DNA of 64,000 bases from Massilia aurea (GTDB taxonomy: Bacteria > Pseudomonadota > Gammaproteobacteria > Burkholderiales > Burkholderiaceae_D), in assembly GCF_014200505.1 (NCBI RefSeq), contig NZ_JACHBX010000004.1:186001-250000 (forward strand), read 5' to 3'. The notes under the pieces are model-generated. The model was not told the origin of the DNA, did not search any database, and saw nothing but the letters and a program-made list of their open reading frames with translations. The position numbers and the translations under genes are program-made. Numbering within the stretch: the first letter of the stretch is position 1; the number at the start of each line of letters is the position of its first letter. This document shows positions 53,287 to 63,463 of the stretch, piece after piece.

Positions 53287-54515
53287 GGCTGAAGACGGCT
53301 ACGCGTCCAGCTGCCGTCCGGCTGGCGCTGGTAGACGATCCGGTCATGAAAGCGCGAGCGGCGGCCTTGCCAGAACTCGATGCGCTCCGGCACTAGGCGG
53401 AAACCGCCCCAGTTGTCGGGGCGCGCCGGATCGTCGCCGGCAGCCTGCGCCACGGCGTCGTAATTCGCTTCCAGCGCGGCGCGATTGGCAATCGGGCTGC
53501 TTTGTTGCGACGCGATCGCCGCGACCCGGCTCTTGAGCGGGCGGCTGCGGAAATAATGGTCGCTTTCTTCGCTCGACGTCATTTCGACGCGGCCTTCGAT
53601 GCGGATCTGGCGCTCGAGCTCGCTCCAGAAGAAGAGCAGGGCGGCCTGGTTGTTGCCGCGCAGTTCCTGCGCCTTCTGGCTGTCGTAATTGGTGTACCAG
53701 GTAAAACCGCGTGGATCGAATTGCTTGATCAGCACGATGCGCGAACTTGGCCGGTTGCCCGGGCCGACGGTTGCCAGCGTCATCGCATTCGGCTCGTTCA
53801 CTTGCGCCGCCAGTGCCTGCTCGAACCAGGTGGTGAACTGCGCGATCGGGTCATCCAGCACATCGTCTTCATTCAGGCTGGCCTGACCGTAATCCTGGCG
53901 CAGATCGGCCACTGCCTGGCCGACGCCGGCTGTCTTGGCTGCCGTCGTGGCCGATGCCACCGGCTGGTCAAACGCCTCGGGCGCCAGCAGGCCACGGCGG
54001 CGCTGCATCGCCTGGCCCAGTTGCGCCATCTGCTCGGGCGAGAACAGGCGCATCGCCATCGGCGCCATCGTGCTTTCCTCGCGTTCCATGTGCGCCGTGT
54101 AGCGGGCGACGAAGCGCTCGACGGCCGTGCTGGAGAGCATAGTGCCGGTGCCGGCTTCGATGGCGGTCAGTTGCTCGTGCAGGTCTTGCCACAGGGCATC
54201 CATGTCATTGTGGTCCTGCACGATCGTCGGCGCCAGCGCCTGCAGCGTGGCGGCGTCGTCGCCCTGCGCGGTGGCGCGCAGCATCGGGATCAGGTCCTGT
54301 TCTTCATCGTCGTGGTGCAGGTGCGCCGCCTTGTCGAAGTAGCGCAGCACGGCGCCGGCGGCGTCGCGCGCCTGCTTGTCGACGCCATGTTCGGCCAGGT
54401 GCGGCAGCAGCTTTTCGAGGGTGGACAGTTGTTTGCGGATGCGGCCATGGCAATGCTTGAGCACGGCGATCGGCTGGGAGAAATCGGGGGCGGTGTCGGG
54501 CAGGAGAGAGGTCAT
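53283..54515 (-). CDS. pdxH: Hemerythrin-domain / pyridoxamine 5'-phosphate oxidase fusion
   Basis: Single frame of 410 residues from ATG 54515. Residues about 10-160 form a hemerythrin (HHE) four-helix domain with candidate diiron ligands His23, His67/His68, Glu72 (HHDDEE), His102 (HNDMD), His142 and Glu146 (HMEREE). A linker of about 35 residues leads to a complete PdxH, about 199-410: [86 protein letters not shown] and RFHDRIVY. PdxH makes pyridoxal phosphate with FMN and O2, and the hemerythrin part could bind O2 or iron. No ribosome site is obvious and the frame remains open upstream. It is divergent from tcdA. Confidence 0.9.
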   Translation of the reverse strand: MTSLLPDTAPDFSQPIAVLKHCHGRIRKQLSTLEKLLPHLAEHGVDKQARDAAGAVLRYFDKAAHLHHDDEEQDLIPMLRATAQGDDAATLQALAPTIVQDHNDMDALWQDLHEQLTAIEAGTGTMLSSTAVERFVARYTAHMEREESTMAPMAMRLFSPEQMAQLGQAMQRRRGLLAPEAFDQPVASATTAAKTAGVGQAVADLRQDYGQASLNEDDVLDDPIAQFTTWFEQALAAQVNEPNAMTLATVGPGNRPSSRIVLIKQFDPRGFTWYTNYDSQKAQELRGNNQAALLFFWSELERQIRIEGRVEMTSSEESDHYFRSRPLKSRVAAIASQQSSPIANRAALEANYDAVAQAAGDDPARPDNWGGFRLVPERIEFWQGRRSRFHDRIVYQRQPDGSWTRSRLQP

Positions 54516-54589
54516 TGTTCTGTGGGAGACACGCAGGTTATTTGGTTGACGAACGATTATTCTAGTGTAGTCGCGAAACACCTGTCCGC

Positions 54590-54602
54590 TACAATATCGG
54601 GA
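54590..54602 (+). promoter_or_regulatory. -10 box placed for a leaderless transcript (tcdA)
   Basis: TACAAT at 54590-54595, six bases, then ATG 54602, with no Shine-Dalgarno. Same geometry as at 24531 and 44493. Confidence 0.4.
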
Positions 54603-55486
54603 TGAATCAATTACTTGAGCAAGCACCAGCGGCGACGCCCACGGAGGATGTCGATTTTGCACGCCGCTTCGGCGGCATCGGACGCCTGTATGGTGAGCCT
54701 GCGCTGGAACGTTTCCGCGCGGCGCACGTTTGCGTGATCGGCGTCGGCGGCGTCGGTTCGTGGGTGGTCGAGGCGCTGGCGCGCAGCGCCATTGGCCACC
54801 TGACCCTGATCGATCTCGACAACGTCGCTGAATCGAACATCAACCGCCAGATCCAGGCGCTGTCATCGACCATCGGCATGCCGAAGATCGAAGCGCTGCG
54901 CCAGCGCATCGCGGAGATCAATTCGTTTTGCCAGGTGACCCTGGTCGAGGACTTCATCGACCTGGAGAACATCGAGACGCTGGTGGCCAACCAGGGCTTC
55001 GATTACGTCGTCGATGCGATTGACAGTGTCAAGCCGAAAGCCGCGCTAATCGCCTGGTGCAGCGCCAACAAGATGCCGCTCGTGGTCGTGGGCGGCGCCG
55101 GCGGGCAGATCGATCCGACCAAGGTCGAGATCCGCGACCTGGCCCGCACCGAGCAGGAACCGCTGCTGAAAAAAGTGCGCAAGCTGCTGCGCGCGCAATA
55201 CGGTTTTTCGCGCGGCGAAAAGCAGAAGTACCACATCGATGCCGTGTTTTCGATGGAGCCCCTGCGGTATCCGGACACGGGGGACGCCTGCGAGATCGAT
55301 GACAACGGCATCACGGGCCTGAACTGCGCCGGATTCGGTTCGTGCATGGTGGTGACCGCCACCTTCGGCATGGTAACGGCGGGGCAGGTACTGCGCCGGC
55401 TGGCCGAGGGGGCCAATGCCCAGGCGCAGGCTGTCACTGCAGCCGCCGGGCAAACTGTGCAAGCTGAGGCCGCCTTGCTATCATAG
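54602..55486 (+). CDS. tcdA: tRNA threonylcarbamoyladenosine dehydratase (TcdA/CsdL)
   Basis: E1-like enzyme that uses ATP to cyclise t6A to ct6A in tRNA. The product is 294 residues: [62 protein letters not shown] is the ThiF/MoeB-type core in its TcdA version, followed by [16 protein letters not shown] and [12 protein letters not shown]. The C-terminus carries a variable Ala/Gln-rich tail. It acts downstream of Sua5, encoded at 36279. The periplasmic FKBP gene follows 48 bp later. Confidence 0.94.
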   Translation: MNQLLEQAPAATPTEDVDFARRFGGIGRLYGEPALERFRAAHVCVIGVGGVGSWVVEALARSAIGHLTLIDLDNVAESNINRQIQALSSTIGMPKIEALRQRIAEINSFCQVTLVEDFIDLENIETLVANQGFDYVVDAIDSVKPKAALIAWCSANKMPLVVVGGAGGQIDPTKVEIRDLARTEQEPLLKKVRKLLRAQYGFSRGEKQKYHIDAVFSMEPLRYPDTGDACEIDDNGITGLNCAGFGSCMVVTATFGMVTAGQVLRRLAEGANAQAQAVTAAAGQTVQAEAALLS

Positions 55487-55534
55487 GTGCCAGATGCAAC
55501 CGCCCGGTTGCGACCTTTTGATGGAAGAGCACAC

Positions 55535-56062
55535 ATGATTCGTCGATCCGCAGTCATCGCCCTGCTCCTGGTGGCAGGCAGCGCCCAGGCCCAGGAAGGC
55601 GCACAGGACGCCAGCAAGCCAGCGACCCAGCCGCCACCGGAAGCGCAGCAGCCAGCCACCGCGCCTGCTGCTGCCCCGGTCACGCCGCCGGGCACCGCTG
55701 CAACCCAGGCACCGCAGGTCGAGATCGTCGACCGGGTGGTCGGCACCGGCAAGGAAGCATCACTGGGCAGCAATGTCGTCGTCAATTACACGGGCTGGTT
55801 CCACAAGCCGCTGGCCAAGCAGCAGCGCGGCCGCAAGTTCGACTCGTCGCTCGACAATGGCCGCGATCCGCTGGAATTCCAGCTGGGCGCGGGCCGTGTG
55901 ATCAAGGGCTGGGAGCAGGGCGTGGCGGGCATGAAGGTGGGCGGCAAGCGCACGCTGATCATCCCGAGCGCGCTGGCCTACGGCAAGCGTGGCGCGGGTG
56001 GCGGGATGATTCCGCCGGACTCGGACCTGATCTTCGACGTTGAACTGCTCAACGTGAAGTAA
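55535..56062 (+). CDS. Exported FKBP-type peptidyl-prolyl isomerase
   Basis: Periplasmic proline isomerase of 175 residues from ATG 55535 (GGAAG upstream). The signal peptide ends GSAQA near residue 19. A Pro/Ala/Gln-rich linker covers about 24-60. The FKBP domain (about 64-175) has [57 protein letters not shown] and [12 protein letters not shown], with the active-site Tyr/Phe/Trp pattern kept. It probably helps fold exported proteins. Confidence 0.93.
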   Translation: MIRRSAVIALLLVAGSAQAQEGAQDASKPATQPPPEAQQPATAPAAAPVTPPGTAATQAPQVEIVDRVVGTGKEASLGSNVVVNYTGWFHKPLAKQQRGRKFDSSLDNGRDPLEFQLGAGRVIKGWEQGVAGMKVGGKRTLIIPSALAYGKRGAGGGMIPPDSDLIFDVELLNVK

Positions 56063-56072
56063 TGCTTTAACA

Positions 56073-56096
56073 GCGCGGCCCGCTTTCGGGCCGCGC
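56073..56096. terminator. Hairpin between fkbp and the CDF gene
   Basis: GCGCGGCCCG pairs with CGGGCCGCGC around CTTT. The T tract is poor. It lies between convergent genes. Confidence 0.6.
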
Positions 56097-56103
56097 CGGT
56101 TCT

Positions 56104-57102
56104 TCAGTGCGCTTGCCCGTGCAACGTGCAGTGATGATGGGTCGTGCCTTCCTCGACCTGCAGCGTGCAGTGATGAATCGCGAACTGCGCGCTTAACCCG
56201 TCCACCATCGCATCGATCGCTGCATCGCCCGGATACCCGGCGGGCATCACGACGTGCGCCGTCAGCGCCGTCTCGGTCGTGCTCAGCGCCCAGATGTGCA
56301 GGTCGTGCAGGTCGGCTACGCCGGGCTGCGCGAGCAGGAAGGCGCGCACCTTGTCGGCATCCACGCCGGGCGGCACGGCCGCCATCGACAGCTGCACCGA
56401 TTCTCGCAGCAGCGACCATGTACCCAGCACGATGACCACCACGATCACCAGGCTCACCGCCGGATCGATCCAGGTCCAGCCCCAGAACATGATGATCAGG
56501 CCCGAGATCGCCACGCCCAGCGACAGCGCCGCATCGGCCGCCATGTGCAGGTAGGCGCCGCGGATGTTCAGGTCGCCCTTGCTGCCAGCCAGGAACAGCC
56601 AGGCCGAAAAGCCGTTGATCAGCACGCCGATGGCGGCAACGATCGACACCGTGGCCCCGGCCACGGGCGCCGGTTCGGCGAAGCGCTGCACCGCTTCCCA
56701 GGCGATGGCGCCGCAGGCGACCATCAGCAGCAGGCCGTTGCCCATTGCCGCCAGGATCGACGAGCCGCGCAGGCCGTAGGTGTAGCGGCCGCTTGGCACG
56801 CTTTTGGCCAGCACCGCCGCGCCCCAGGCCAGCACCAGGCCCAGCACGTCAGACAGGTTGTGACCGGCGTCGGCCATCAGCGCCGTCGAGTGCGCGATGA
56901 AGCCGTAGGCGAATTCGATGATGACAAAGGCCATGTTGAGCCCGATCGCCAGCGCAAAGGCGCGCCCGTTCCCGTCGAGTGAAGGGATGTGATGGTGATG
57001 GTGGCCAAAGCCGTGACCGTGGTCATGGTCGTCGTGCTTGTGATCGTGCTTGTCCTCGTGACCATGATCGTGGTCATGATCGTGCTGGTGATGTTGGCTC
57101 AT
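56104..57102 (-). CDS. Cation diffusion facilitator, zinc/cadmium/cobalt efflux (CzcD/ZitB type)
   Basis: Proton-coupled exporter of divalent metals in the inner membrane. The 332-residue product begins with about 38 residues very rich in His and Asp, a probable metal-collecting tail, then six membrane helices. The metal-site HSTALMADAGHNLSDVLGL on helix 2 and HMAADAALSLGVAISGL on helix 5 are conserved. The cytoplasmic C-terminal domain reads DLHDLHIWALSTTETALTAHVV and ends in more His. Its ATG overlaps the ArsR-type gene stop by 4 bases, so efflux and sensor are one operon. Confidence 0.95.
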   Translation of the reverse strand: MSQHHQHDHDHDHGHEDKHDHKHDDHDHGHGFGHHHHHIPSLDGNGRAFALAIGLNMAFVIIEFAYGFIAHSTALMADAGHNLSDVLGLVLAWGAAVLAKSVPSGRYTYGLRGSSILAAMGNGLLLMVACGAIAWEAVQRFAEPAPVAGATVSIVAAIGVLINGFSAWLFLAGSKGDLNIRGAYLHMAADAALSLGVAISGLIIMFWGWTWIDPAVSLVIVVVIVLGTWSLLRESVQLSMAAVPPGVDADKVRAFLLAQPGVADLHDLHIWALSTTETALTAHVVMPAGYPGDAAIDAMVDGLSAQFAIHHCTLQVEEGTTHHHCTLHGQAH

Positions 57103-57449
57103 GCGTCCATTCCGGTGGCGGGTTCGGCGATGTGCTCGAACATGGTGGAAAGCAGGCTGCTGATGTGGGCGTCGGCAGCTGCGTAAAAGACTTGTTTGCC
57201 CTGGCGCTCGGCCTTGACGATGCGGGCGGCGCGCAGCAGGCGCAGATGGTGGCTGACCAGCGAACTCGACAGCGACAGCGTATTGGCGATGTCGCCCACG
57301 GCCGTAGGCTGCGTCAGGCAGGCCAGCACGATGCGCAGGCGCGTCGCGTCACCCAGCAGGTGGAACAGGTCGGCCAGTTGGCCGATCGCTTCCTCGGGCG
57401 GCGGGGCAATCGGCTGGGCGGCCGGGTGCGTATGAATGTGTTCGTGCAT
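57099..57449 (-). CDS. ArsR/SmtB-family zinc-responsive repressor
   Basis: Winged-helix repressor of 116 residues. The DNA-reading helix is in ANTLSLSSSLVSHHLRLLRAARIVKAERQGKQVFY. The last helix carries Asp-x-His (DAH), then His 11 residues later and Glu 3 after that (DAHISSLLSTMFEHIAE). This is the exact spacing of the alpha-5 zinc site of SmtB/CzrA. No alpha-3 Cys motif is seen, which argues against arsenic or lead sensing. The N-terminus has extra His residues. It heads the operon with the CDF exporter, and a 12-6-12 palindrome lies just before the start. Confidence 0.94.
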   Translation of the reverse strand: MHEHIHTHPAAQPIAPPPEEAIGQLADLFHLLGDATRLRIVLACLTQPTAVGDIANTLSLSSSLVSHHLRLLRAARIVKAERQGKQVFYAAADAHISSLLSTMFEHIAEPATGMDA

Positions 57450-57455
57450 GAGACT

Positions 57456-57485
57456 CTAACATGTGAATAGGTGTTCACATGTTAG
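57456..57485. promoter_or_regulatory. Operator of the ArsR/CDF operon
   Basis: CTAACATGTGAA, six bases, TTCACATGTTAG is a perfect inverted repeat 7 bases upstream of the repressor start. It contains the TGAA...TTCA core of SmtB-type operators. Repressor binding without zinc would block the operon promoter. Confidence 0.85.
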
Positions 57486-57542
57486 TGCAAAGAACCGTGC
57501 CGGGCAAGCACGGCGTAGCGCGCGGTGTGGTTCTATACCGGT

Positions 57543-60377
57543 TCAGTGACGTGGCTTGTTGCTCACCTGCCCATCGTCATCCCGAATCTCCGGCTGCCCC
57601 AATCCCAGCTTCTGCAACTGCGGCAGGATTTTTTTCCGTTCGCCCACCGCCACCACGATCATCCGGTCCGGATCGAGCCAGCGGCGTGCGACCGCCTGCA
57701 CGTCGTCGACGCCAACGCCCGCCAGGTGCGTAGCCAGGCTGTCGTAGTAATCCGCCGGCAAACCATAGACGAACAACTCCGTCAGGCTCGCACCGATGTC
57801 CGCGTTGGTCTCGAACTGCCCCGGCAGCGACAGCAGCTGCGCATTGCGCGCCGCCGCCAGCTCGTCGGCGGAGATCGGCTGGTCGCGCAGCAGCGCGACT
57901 TCGCGCAGGATTTCGCGCACCGCTTCACCGGTCGCGTCCTGCTGCACGCTGGCTTCCACCGAAAACGGCGCCGGCTGGCGGTCGTAGTCGAAGTGCGAAT
58001 GGATCCCGTAGGTCAGCCCGCGCGTCTCGCGCAGATTGTTGTTGAGCCGGCTCGAGAACATCCCGCCCAGCACCCCGTTCATGATTTGCAGAGCCGGGAA
58101 GTCGGGCGTGTCGCGCGCCGGGCCCATCGTCGCCACCTGCAGCGCTGTCTGGCCAGCGTCCGGCTGATCGATCACGACCAGCCGCGCAGCCGTCGGTTTG
58201 GCCGGGCCAACCGCAGCCGCTGGGGCATCAAACGCCATCCAGCCACCGAACTGCGCCTGCGCCAGCGCTTCCAGTTCGGCGCGCGTGATGTCGCCCGTGA
58301 CCACCAGCGCCGCGTTCGACGGCACGTAATGGCGGCGCCAGAAGCCGACGATGTCATCCCGCGTCGTGCGCCGGATGGCCGGTTCCAGGCCCAGCTGGCC
58401 ATAGCCTTTCGGGTGACCGGCGCCAAACAGCGCGCCTGCCGCTGCCAGCGCAGCGACGGTTTCCGGGTCGTCGCGCTGCTGCGTGAGCGCGCCAAGGCGG
58501 TCCTGGCGCTGGCGCTCGATCTCGGCGGCCGGGAATGCCGGGCGCTGGACGATGTCGGCGACGATGTCCAGCGCGCGCGCAAAGGTGGACGTCAGGGCCA
58601 GCAGCGAGACGGTGGAGACGTCGTCGCTGCTGCCCGTGTCCATGAAAGCGCCCAGCTGGGCGATGTCGTCGGCGATGGCCGGCGCGCTGCGCGTGGCCGT
58701 GCCTTCTTCAAGCATCTGGGCGGTAAAACCGGCCAGGCCGGGCAGGTCGGGTGGATTTGCCGCGCCGCCGCTACGCACCACGAGCTGGCTCGACACGAGC
58801 GGCAGCGCCGGATTGCGGTAGTGGATGACGGTCAGGCCATTAGCCAGCGTGAAGGTCTCGCCGCGAGGCTGCCTGAAGCGGGGCGCCGGGCCGGCCTTGG
58901 GCGGCGTCGCACGCCATGCTTCGGCCACGTTGACCGGCGCCACCGGCGTTGGCGCGGCCGCGGTGCGGGCGGCCTTGCCAATGCGCGGATCGTCCACCTT
59001 CGGCTTGCCCGGCACGCCCGTGACGACGGCGCGCGCCTGCTGCGGCAGCCAGGTCTGCACCGCACGCTGGACAGCGGCGGCGTCGATGCGGCGCAGGCGC
59101 GCCAGGTCCTTGTCCAGGTAGCCCGGGTCGCCCGTGTACAGGTTGTAGTGATTGAGCTGCTCGGCCAGGCCGTCGCCGCCCAGCTTTTCCAGCGACGCCA
59201 GCAGCGACGTCTCCAGGCTGTTGCGCGCGCGTTCGACCTCGCGCGCCGTCGGGCCTTCAGTGCGCAGCAGGGCCAGTTCGGCGTCGATCGCCGCTTCGAT
59301 CTCTTGCGGCGTGTGGCCGGCGCGCGCTGTCACGTCGATGACGAAGGTCGAGGCCAGGCCGAGCGAGCCTTGCGAGGCCGAGACGTCCTGCGCGATCTGA
59401 CGTTCGTAGACGAGCGATTTGTACAGGCGGCTCGACTTGCCGCCGCCCAGGATCGTGGCCGCCACCATCAGCTCGGCGTCGCCCGGTTGATACGCCGGCG
59501 GCGTGAGCCAGCCCATGAACACGCGCGGCAGCTCGACGCGGTCGCGCACGACGACGCGGCGTTCGGCCGTGATCGGGGGCGTGACCACGTGCGGGCGCAC
59601 CACGTCCGGCCCGCGCCGGAGGCCGCCGAAGTAGCGCGTGACCAGCTCACGCACGGTTTGCTTGTCGATGTCGCCGGCGATTACCAGGCTGGCATTGTTG
59701 GGGCCATAGTATTGGGTGAAGAAGGCGCGCACGTCTTCCAGGCGTGCGCTCTGGATGTCGGCGTGCGAACCGATGATCGAGGCCGCGTACGGGTGCCCCT
59801 GCGGGAACAGCGTGCGCGCCAGCGCTTCCTCGACGATGCCATACGGCTCGCCCTCGACGGTCTGGCGCCGTTCGTTGCGCACGACGTCCTGCTGGTTGGT
59901 CAGCGCCTGCTGGTCGAGCACGTCGAGCAGGTAGCCCATACGGTCGGCGTGCACCCACAGCGCCAGTTCGAGCTGGTTCGACGGCACGGTGTCGTAGTAG
60001 CTGGTGCTGTCGTACCCCGTGCCGCCATTGCTGTCGGTCGCGCCGGCGCCTTCGAGCAGGCGGTCGGCCATGCCGCGCGGGATGTGCGCGGTGGCGGCGA
60101 ACATCATGTGCTCGAACAGGTGGGCAAAGCCCGTCAGGCCGGGCGCCTCGTTGGCCGGGCCGACGTGGTACCACAGGTTCACGGCCACGATCGGCAGGCG
60201 CTTGTCTTCGACCAGGATCACTTGCAGGCCGTTGGGCAGCACCAGCTTGTCAAAGGCGATCGCCGGCACCGGCGCGGCTGCCGGTGACGACGCAGGGGCG
60301 GGGGGCTGCGCCTGGGCCGGGCCGGAGGCCGGCGCAGCGGCCAGCATCAGCGGGACCATCAGGGTAGGAATATTCAA
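57543..60377 (-). CDS. Periplasmic M16 family zinc metallopeptidase (two-module)
   Basis: Exported insulinase-type protease of about 944 residues. The first module has the inverted zinc motif HLFEH (about residues 86-90) with the downstream Glu in the NERRQTVEGEPYG region. The second module (from about 470) has LANGLTVIHYRNPALPLVSSQLVVRSGG without HxxEH, as is normal for the non-catalytic half. The TTG at 60377 is favoured because TGGAGA lies 6 bases upstream and a secretion-type hydrophobic segment (LMVPLMLAAAPASGPAQAQ) follows. The frame is open to 60482, so the start is uncertain. It probably degrades peptides in the periplasm. Confidence 0.9.
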   Translation of the reverse strand: MNIPTLMVPLMLAAAPASGPAQAQPPAPASSPAAAPVPAIAFDKLVLPNGLQVILVEDKRLPIVAVNLWYHVGPANEAPGLTGFAHLFEHMMFAATAHIPRGMADRLLEGAGATDSNGGTGYDSTSYYDTVPSNQLELALWVHADRMGYLLDVLDQQALTNQQDVVRNERRQTVEGEPYGIVEEALARTLFPQGHPYAASIIGSHADIQSARLEDVRAFFTQYYGPNNASLVIAGDIDKQTVRELVTRYFGGLRRGPDVVRPHVVTPPITAERRVVVRDRVELPRVFMGWLTPPAYQPGDAELMVAATILGGGKSSRLYKSLVYERQIAQDVSASQGSLGLASTFVIDVTARAGHTPQEIEAAIDAELALLRTEGPTAREVERARNSLETSLLASLEKLGGDGLAEQLNHYNLYTGDPGYLDKDLARLRRIDAAAVQRAVQTWLPQQARAVVTGVPGKPKVDDPRIGKAARTAAAPTPVAPVNVAEAWRATPPKAGPAPRFRQPRGETFTLANGLTVIHYRNPALPLVSSQLVVRSGGAANPPDLPGLAGFTAQMLEEGTATRSAPAIADDIAQLGAFMDTGSSDDVSTVSLLALTSTFARALDIVADIVQRPAFPAAEIERQRQDRLGALTQQRDDPETVAALAAAGALFGAGHPKGYGQLGLEPAIRRTTRDDIVGFWRRHYVPSNAALVVTGDITRAELEALAQAQFGGWMAFDAPAAAVGPAKPTAARLVVIDQPDAGQTALQVATMGPARDTPDFPALQIMNGVLGGMFSSRLNNNLRETRGLTYGIHSHFDYDRQPAPFSVEASVQQDATGEAVREILREVALLRDQPISADELAAARNAQLLSLPGQFETNADIGASLTELFVYGLPADYYDSLATHLAGVGVDDVQAVARRWLDPDRMIVVAVGERKKILPQLQKLGLGQPEIRDDDGQVSNKPRH

Positions 60378-60542
60378 GCATTCTCCAGATAATTCATTGG
60401 CAACGACGCCGGCGTCGGCCAGGCGACGCCCTGGCCAGCCGGCAGGGTGGGGGGCTGCAGGACACCGTCGAACAGGCCTCACACAACACGCTATTATCGC
60501 GGATACGCACGAAAGGCGTGGGCCGGCGCTGCCATTACCCGT

Positions 60543-61025
60543 CTATTCGACGAAGCGCAGCAGCCCGCGCAGCGCATGCGCCACGGCCTGCGCGCGCACG
60601 GCCTGGCGGTCGCCCTGGAACACGAGGCGCTCGGTCTGCACATGCTCGCCCCGCGCCCAGCCGAAGCACACGGTGCCGATCGGCTTGCCGGGCACGCCGC
60701 CGCTCGGGCCGGCGATGCCCGTGGTCGAGACCGCCACGTCGGCGCTGCTGTTGGCAACGGCGCCGGCGGCCATGGCGGCGGCCACTTCTTCGCTGACGGC
60801 GCCAAATTGCGCGATGACGGCGTCGGACACGTCCAGCATGTCGTTCTTGGCCGTGTTCGAATAGGTGACGAAGCCGCGATCGAACCAGTCGCTCGAGCCG
60901 GGGATATCGGTGAGTGCCTGGGCGATGCCCCCGCCAGTACAGGATTCGGCCGTGGCCAGCATCAGTTTTTTGGCGCCAAGCGTCTGGCTGACCTGATTTG
61001 CAAGATCGGTAAGTTCATGCGTCAC
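60543..61025 (-). CDS. pncC: Nicotinamide-nucleotide amidohydrolase PncC (CinA C-terminal domain)
   Basis: Deamidates nicotinamide mononucleotide to nicotinic acid mononucleotide in NAD recycling. It is 160 residues from GTG 61025, supported by AAGGAG 6 bases upstream. Motifs: LMLATAESCTGGGIAQALTDIPGSSDWFDRGFVTYSN, FGAVSEEVAAAMAAGA and STTGIAGPSGGVPGKPIGTVCFGW. It is a stand-alone CinA C-terminal domain, a common form and not a truncation. Confidence 0.93.
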   Translation of the reverse strand: MTHELTDLANQVSQTLGAKKLMLATAESCTGGGIAQALTDIPGSSDWFDRGFVTYSNTAKNDMLDVSDAVIAQFGAVSEEVAAAMAAGAVANSSADVAVSTTGIAGPSGGVPGKPIGTVCFGWARGEHVQTERLVFQGDRQAVRAQAVAHALRGLLRFVE

Positions 61026-61148
61026 GTGCGTCTCCTTGTGCAGTCGGCGGACGGGCTTGTCCGGGTGATCCCATTCTAGCGCGCAGTGTGCCGCTACGGC
61101 ATGCTGGCGGCAGCGCCGTGCCGGGTTGCATATTGCCGTACGTAAAGA

Positions 61149-61164
61149 TGCTATGCTCCCGGCA
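61149..61164 (+). promoter_or_regulatory. Extended -10 in the gap before the hybrid kinase
   Basis: TGCTATGCT ends at 61157, then six bases and ATG 61164. It could start a transcript through the short frame 61164-61430 into the hybrid kinase gene. The 401-base gap 61026-61426 contains no other convincing feature. Confidence 0.4.
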
Positions 61165-61426
61165 TGGGCACATCGAAGGCAAACTTGTTGTCGGGTCCGG
61201 ATCGATGTTCCGTGCGACATGCGGCTTGGCCGGACTGCTATGCTGGAACGCAGCTGGCCTCTGTGGCTGGATGCCTCTTTTTTGTTTTACGTAGATCTTA
61301 CAATGCCGTACGGACGCATCGCATGTGGCCAGCCAGGGTTGGCCCGATCGTGAAGTCGCCAGCCCAACCGGGTCAGCGCCCCGCGCACACGCGTAGCCGT
61401 TTCGTGAAACGGCTCGGGGAGGAAGC

Positions 61427-61430
<4 letters not shown>
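61164..61430 (+). CDS. Doubtful short frame preceding the hybrid kinase
   Basis: A frame of 88 codons starts exactly at the predicted transcript start and ends with TGA overlapping the kinase ATG (ATGA), a layout that would couple translation. Against it, the predicted sequence (MGTSKANLLSGPDRCSVRH...) has no recognisable domain, and its codons (TTG, TTA, AGA, TTT runs) are unlike the neighbours. CHASE8-type hybrid kinases often have a YfiR-like periplasmic partner upstream, but this is not one. It may be a leader frame or chance. Confidence 0.25.

Positions 61431-63459
<2,029 letters not shown>

Positions 63460-63463
<4 letters not shown>

Noticed and set aside
57543..58960. Second M16 module as a broken protease because it lacks HxxEH
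   Set aside because: Two-module M16 proteins normally have one catalytic and one non-catalytic half.
57525..60287. 920-codon open frame on the plus strand
   Set aside because: Antisense to the M16 peptidase, whose HLFEH motif and signal peptide are clear; the plus-strand frame has no family features.
60543..61025. Truncated cinA
   Set aside because: A stand-alone C-terminal amidohydrolase domain with its own strong AAGGAG ribosome site is the normal PncC form.
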